A stretch of DNA of 23,000 nt from Symsagittifera roscoffensis. Its lineage: Eukaryota > Xenacoelomorpha > Acoela > Convolutidae. This document shows, piece by piece, positions 19,492-23,000 of the stretch. Position 1 is the stretch's first letter, and every line of letters begins with the position of its first letter. The notes under the pieces were generated by a model. It searched no databases and was not told where the DNA came from. It was given only the letters and a program-made list of their open reading frames with translations. The translations under genes were made by a program, and so were the position numbers. The stretch covers positions 1-23,000 of the forward strand of contig NW_026971587.1 of assembly GCF_963678635.1 (NCBI RefSeq), read 5' to 3'.

Positions 19492-20963
19492 TCCTCGGAC
19501 AAAACGATCAAATCGAGATTGGAAGCCGGAATGAGTAGTTGCCCCTCCTGGGCAGCCCAGGAAGGATCTTCTTGTTCGGTTTTCATGTATTTCATGCTTT
19601 CACGATCTAAATCTTGAATCGTGACACTGGTCTCCTTTGGGTCCGACGTCATCTCGTTTAGCCATTCCAAGACAAGCAGATTCGTCAAGTCTTGTTCATA
19701 TGACTGATGTTGCTCGTCGTCGAATTCCACCTCGGGTTTCGACCGGTCATCGATCCACTCATCGTCATGATCATCGACTATGTCAATGTCCTGTAACACA
19801 GTTATTTCCTCTAGACCAACTACTTCTTCCCCTATCTTCTTTAGGTCTATCCTGTCCACTACAAAATCGTCGCCGTAAGGGCTATATTTCTTCTTGGATA
19901 TTGTCCTGTCATTCTGACGAGTCTGTATCGTGAACGGAAGATCCGGTTCCAAGTTCTTAGGAACTTCCCTTTGTTCAGGGTCTTGCCAGTCCTCTTCTGC
20001 GTAGGGTAAAGTTTCATCGTCTACTTCAATCACGTCAAGGAACAAGTAAACCAGGTCCAGTGGTGTACTTGTTCCTTCATCTATGACCTCATTTCCATCG
20101 TTCTTCTCCCTGGTGCCCTTCTCATTGACCTCACAAGCAGGGTCCATCATTAGATAATCCCCTTCCTCCATGTCTGCAGGTATACACCCGTCTTCTGTCG
20201 ATGGATTGTGTGGCTTAATGTTTTCGTAATGAGCGGCTCGGCCAGTACTCAATCTATAGAAGCGTCCCTCCTGGTGCAACTCCGTAATCATGAAGGGTCC
20301 CTTCCATTTTTTTAAAAGCTTTTTCGTTCCTTTCGGTGGTATGACATTCTGAAATACCCATACGTAATCTCCTACCGTGTAAGTTCTTGCACCAGCTGCT
20401 TTCTTGTCGAATTTCTTCCTCTGCCTTGCCTGTGCTTGCTGAGTATTTCGTCTGCAAAAGTCGTTCAACTCTTGCTGACGTCTAATCACATCCCTCACGT
20501 AGACCTGTGGAGAAGTTTTCTTTCCCTCATACTCTGAGTAGAAAAAGGTCAAGGGTAAAGACTTCTCGTGTCCAGTCAGCATCATGTGTGGACTAACTCC
20601 GGTGGTGGAGTGTTGCGTGCTATTATAGACTCCCATCACCTGTGGAAGGTATCTGTCCCAATCGGTCATGTACCTGGAACAATATACCCTCAGCATCGAC
20701 ACTGACGTTCTATTCTGCCTTTCCACTAAGCCATTCGTCTGGTGATGATATGTCGTGGAATGAGCTTGAGCAACCTGTGAGCGTCTCATAAGCTCTTTCG
20801 TTAGTTCTTCTACGAAAGCTGTTCCGTTAACCGATTGAAACGTCATCGGACAACCATGTCTCGCTATCCACGTATTGATCAGGTGGTCGCATGTCTCTTC
20901 TGCTGAGGCTGTTATGCACGGCACGGCCTCTGCATACTTCGTGAAGTGATCTATCATGACCAA
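19482..20963 (-). pseudogene. Ty3/Gypsy-type integrase core, GPY/F module and acidic tail
   Basis: Integrase catalytic core in the same frame as the zinc-finger segment before it, separated by a TAA at 20975-20973 in the middle of the core. Motifs from the TTG at 20963: VMIDHFTKYAEAV (2-14); FQSVNGTAF (42-50), where the family has FQSDNG; and YHHQTNGLVERQNRT (72-86) with catalytic Glu81. Position 45 (GTT at 20831-20829) is Val instead of the second catalytic Asp, at exactly the D-35-E spacing. Residues 194-250 carry the chromodomain-less GPY/F module (KWKGPFMITE). Residues 260-493 are a long acidic tail with Asp/Glu clusters, ending at LSEEWG. The stop and the lost Asp make this copy unable to integrate. 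Confidence 0.85.
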
Positions 20964-20972
20964 GACTTGATT

Positions 20973-21881
20973 TTAACCATTGTCTGTCATGCATATCTTT
21001 TGTTGATCTATCTGCACCACCTCGTTGAATTGAGACGACTCGATCGACTGTAGAGGAAATTGCAATTTCTTTGGATCCTTGACCTGTTGGCATGACAGGC
21101 ACGCTGTTACCCACTTCTCACATGCCTTTTTCTTTCCAGGCCACTCAAAGCGCTTCAGGATCCTCTGATACACTTTGTCGATCCCTTGATGGCCCATCTG
21201 ATTATGCGACCTAAATAATAGTTCTGTCTGATAGAGTTGCGGCAACACTATCGCGTTATACTTGTATAGGACTTTGTCTTCTTCTCTTCTCTTGCAAGTC
21301 ACAATCCCGTCCTTGTTAAAGTCTAACCTTCCCTCTTTCTGCATGAAATACTGTCTCAGAATGCGGTAACTGTCTTCCTCGAGGTCTCCTTTGTCCGGAG
21401 TACCATTTTCGATCCACCTTTTCAGGTTGCTTGTCATGCGGTCATTTCTCTGCGCTCTTAGAAGATCCGAGAGTCCGTATCCCGCCTTCAAGTACGTCTT
21501 CATGACCCTCATCTGACTATTCAGCTCATTGGGCTGGTGTGTGTCTTCTTCCATCTTAACGCACCAAATCTTCGCCAACGGCTGTGTTTCTTGTTTGAAC
21601 GGCTGAAGATCAGTCCTGACTTCCTTTTTTTGTGGCAACAGACTTATCAAACGTTTCGATACCGCTATTGTTTCCAAATCATCCGCTGCGTTGTCAAAGA
21701 CTCTTTCGCTTGGTATGAGGTAGCGATCACTGTCAGGGTCCTGGTACACCTCTCTATTCAGATACCTTGCACGAGTTTCCACTAGTAGTGTGTGGATCGC
21801 TAGTTCTGACAGTTCTGATCCCGAGCTCGAGTTCCTGTCTGAGTAGGTGTCAATTCCTGAGTTTCGGGAATTGTCATCTGT
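20973..21881 (-). pseudogene. Pol segment: linker and integrase H2C2 zinc finger
   Basis: The open frame from 21881 (after the TGA at 21884-21882) to 20973 continues the RNase H frame. Counting from 21782, residues 1-150 are linker. The HHCC finger is H193-x4-H198-x29-C228-x2-C231 (SHNQMGHQG, TACLSCQQ), intact. VVQIDQQ carries the first catalytic Asp of the integrase (D259). About 58 residues separate it from the position of the second Asp, a normal spacing. The frame stops at TAA 20975-20973, where the core should continue. The zinc finger normally helps multimerise integrase and bind LTR ends. Confidence 0.85.
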
Positions 21882-22955
21882 TCAAGAGTCTGTGATGGAG
21901 TCTGCGCCCTCCTCCGGATCAGGTCTGTGCCTTCTTCGCATCCATCTGAACTCCCCGGACAAAACTTTGTTCCCCAGGTCCTGTTTCTCGCCAGGAACTT
22001 TTTCATCTATCTCAGACTCCCCGGACAAACTTCTTTGTCCCGGATGTTGATCTTGAACTCGCCGGCTTTTCTCACCGTTTGTCTCCCCGGACAAACAATC
22101 TTGCACCAGTTTTCGTTCAACCATCTCACCATGTCCATCCCGGTCCTCAAAGGTAACTGTTTTCTTTCGCGTATCGTTCCCCTTTTCTTGCCGATCGTAT
22201 GAAGTACTTGTTAAGACCTCGTGGGGTATTGAGGACACTAGTTGCTGAACAATTGACCTACAATCCCTCTCGTTGTCTTTCTGTTGTCGTATTGACGGCA
22301 TGATCTTCACCTTCTCACTAACTGTCAGTGATGCCATGGCTGCTGCCCACTCGGGGTTGTCTCTGGTCACTTCTCTTTCTAACAATCCACCCAGCTTCCG
22401 CATCACTTGCGGTGTGACCTGCACCGTTTTATCCAATAATGAGAAGCTGTTAATGTTCATGCGAGAGAGTTCCTGCTGGATCAGGTTTGAGTGCAGCAGC
22501 AGATCCAAAGGCACCGGGTCCTCCTTGGATAGGATCTTTATCTCGGCTGCTTTCTCTACAGGTAACTCAGGATGTCCTGGAATTGGATGTCTAGACTTGT
22601 CCAACCATCTCGTCAAGGGAAGTGCTTCATAAGTTTCTTTGTCCAGAAACGAGAACCCTTCCTTAATTTCCGCCTGATTGGCTTGCTTCTGTTCCAGTCT
22701 TTCATAGAACTCGGTTTTCTTGCTGAGGCTGTCAGCGTTCTGGTGTTTGTCACGCATTCTGTGCTCGATTATCATAAGGTAGCCATCTAATCTTACTATC
22801 CACCTTCCTATATAACTTTGATCCATCGAGTATGTCTTTAACCAGGATAACGCCCTGTTGTCCACGCGTAACTTAAAGGGAGCGCTCCCCAAGTATGCGC
22901 GGTACTTTTCTACGAAAGTGACTACTGCAAACATTTCTGCTTTTTGTTGCACCAT
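21882..22955 (-). pseudogene. Ty3/Gypsy-type RNase H C-terminal part and connecting region
   Basis: RNase H of a retrotransposon pol, 5' part beyond the window. From 22955: VVTFVEKYRAYLG (11-23); LRVDNRALSWL (29-39) with a catalytic Asp32; HRMRDKHQNADSLSK (65-79) with His71 and the last Asp75. Before residue 6, RNase H-like sequence (SDTEMKYG) continues in a different frame. The shift falls at an A5 run near 22940, so one base seems gained there. After residue 80 comes an unusually long region of about 280 residues that connects to the integrase, with a 22-residue-period LSGE repeat near its end. The stretch ends in a TGA at 21884-21882, after which the same frame stays open. The reverse transcriptase and protease would lie to the right of the window. 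Confidence 0.8.
21951..22095. repeat. Three CTCCCCGGACAAA boxes at 66-bp period
   Basis: The identical 13-mer occurs at 21951-21963, 22017-22029 and 22083-22095, exactly 66 bp apart. On the minus strand it encodes LSGE three times at a 22-residue period in the RNase H-integrase connector. The sequence between the boxes is much less conserved, with a partial PGQ/PGE echo. Confidence 0.85.
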
Positions 22956-23000
22956 ATTTCATCTCAGTGTCACTCAAGACCTTGCTGCCATATTCTTGCT

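Noticed and set aside
19470-19500. Programmed -1 frameshift between integrase and the macrodomain-like ORF
   Set aside because: The ORFs overlap in the right relative frame, but no X XXY YYZ heptamer in the integrase frame lies in the overlap that I checked; an indel or splicing is equally possible.
1-23000. CRISPR array, tRNA, rRNA or bacterial operon
   Set aside because: There is no regular spacer-repeat pattern, no cloverleaf I could recognise and no Shine-Dalgarno-led gene order; the content is eukaryotic retroelements.

Overview
The window looks like repeat-rich genomic DNA of a metazoan, most likely an invertebrate. There is no bacterial operon structure, no rRNA or tRNA that I recognise, and no intact host gene. 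Nearly everything identifiable is retrotransposon-derived and broken. The retroelement proteins on the minus strand give me the impression of nematode (Caenorhabditis-type) families, but that is unverified memory and I could not search.

Left part (1-8600): AT-rich and mostly non-coding. On the plus strand it holds relics of CR1/Rex1/Jockey-like LINEs. One is a reverse transcriptase 3' part at the left edge (about 80-1100). Another is a longer relic with a 2A-like motif, an endonuclease domain and a reverse transcriptase domain (about 3530-6000). A 74-bp piece of endonuclease sequence is present twice. There is also a 122-bp tandem repeat (1352-1595) and a field of degenerate 'AAGCTTGAATAGCTTGC'-like repeats (6060-6860). 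The stretch 6870-8600 holds short palindromes and a pyrimidine-rich tract but no gene I can support.

Middle part (8620-18550, minus strand): more GC-rich and coding-like. It carries one giant broken polyprotein reading right to left. The consecutive open stretches from 18547 to 12056 lie almost entirely in ONE reading frame, interrupted by single stop codons and one pair of compensating frame changes. Several stretches lack an ATG start, so they are pieces of a single long reading frame and not separate genes. In order they are: a gag-like N-terminus with an NLS-like patch and a coiled coil; an SGNH/GDSL esterase domain with all catalytic motifs present; a region with a second, degenerate SGNH-like motif; then about 1,700 residues of unrecognised protein. 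The 3' end carries a 1,057-bp direct tandem duplication whose 22-bp junction contains an inverted copy of the repeat edge.

Right part (18603-23000, minus strand): the 3' end of a Ty3/Gypsy-type pol, with RNase H, H2C2 zinc finger, integrase core, GPY/F module and a long acidic tail. It is followed in an overlapping frame by an ORF resembling a macrodomain, then a polypurine tract and a candidate 255-bp LTR. The 5' end of this element (protease, reverse transcriptase) lies beyond position 23000. Pol is also broken, with two in-frame stops, a frame change near the right edge and loss of one catalytic Asp of the integrase.

Reading it together: the LTR sits between the pol/macrodomain end of one copy and the start of the giant gag-like frame, all in the same orientation. 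The simplest model is two copies of one very large Ty3/Gypsy-like element joined through a shared LTR. That element would run LTR - giant gag with SGNH hydrolase - pol - macrodomain-like ORF - LTR. This is inference. The alternative is that the SGNH polyprotein is a separate element that happens to abut the LTR.
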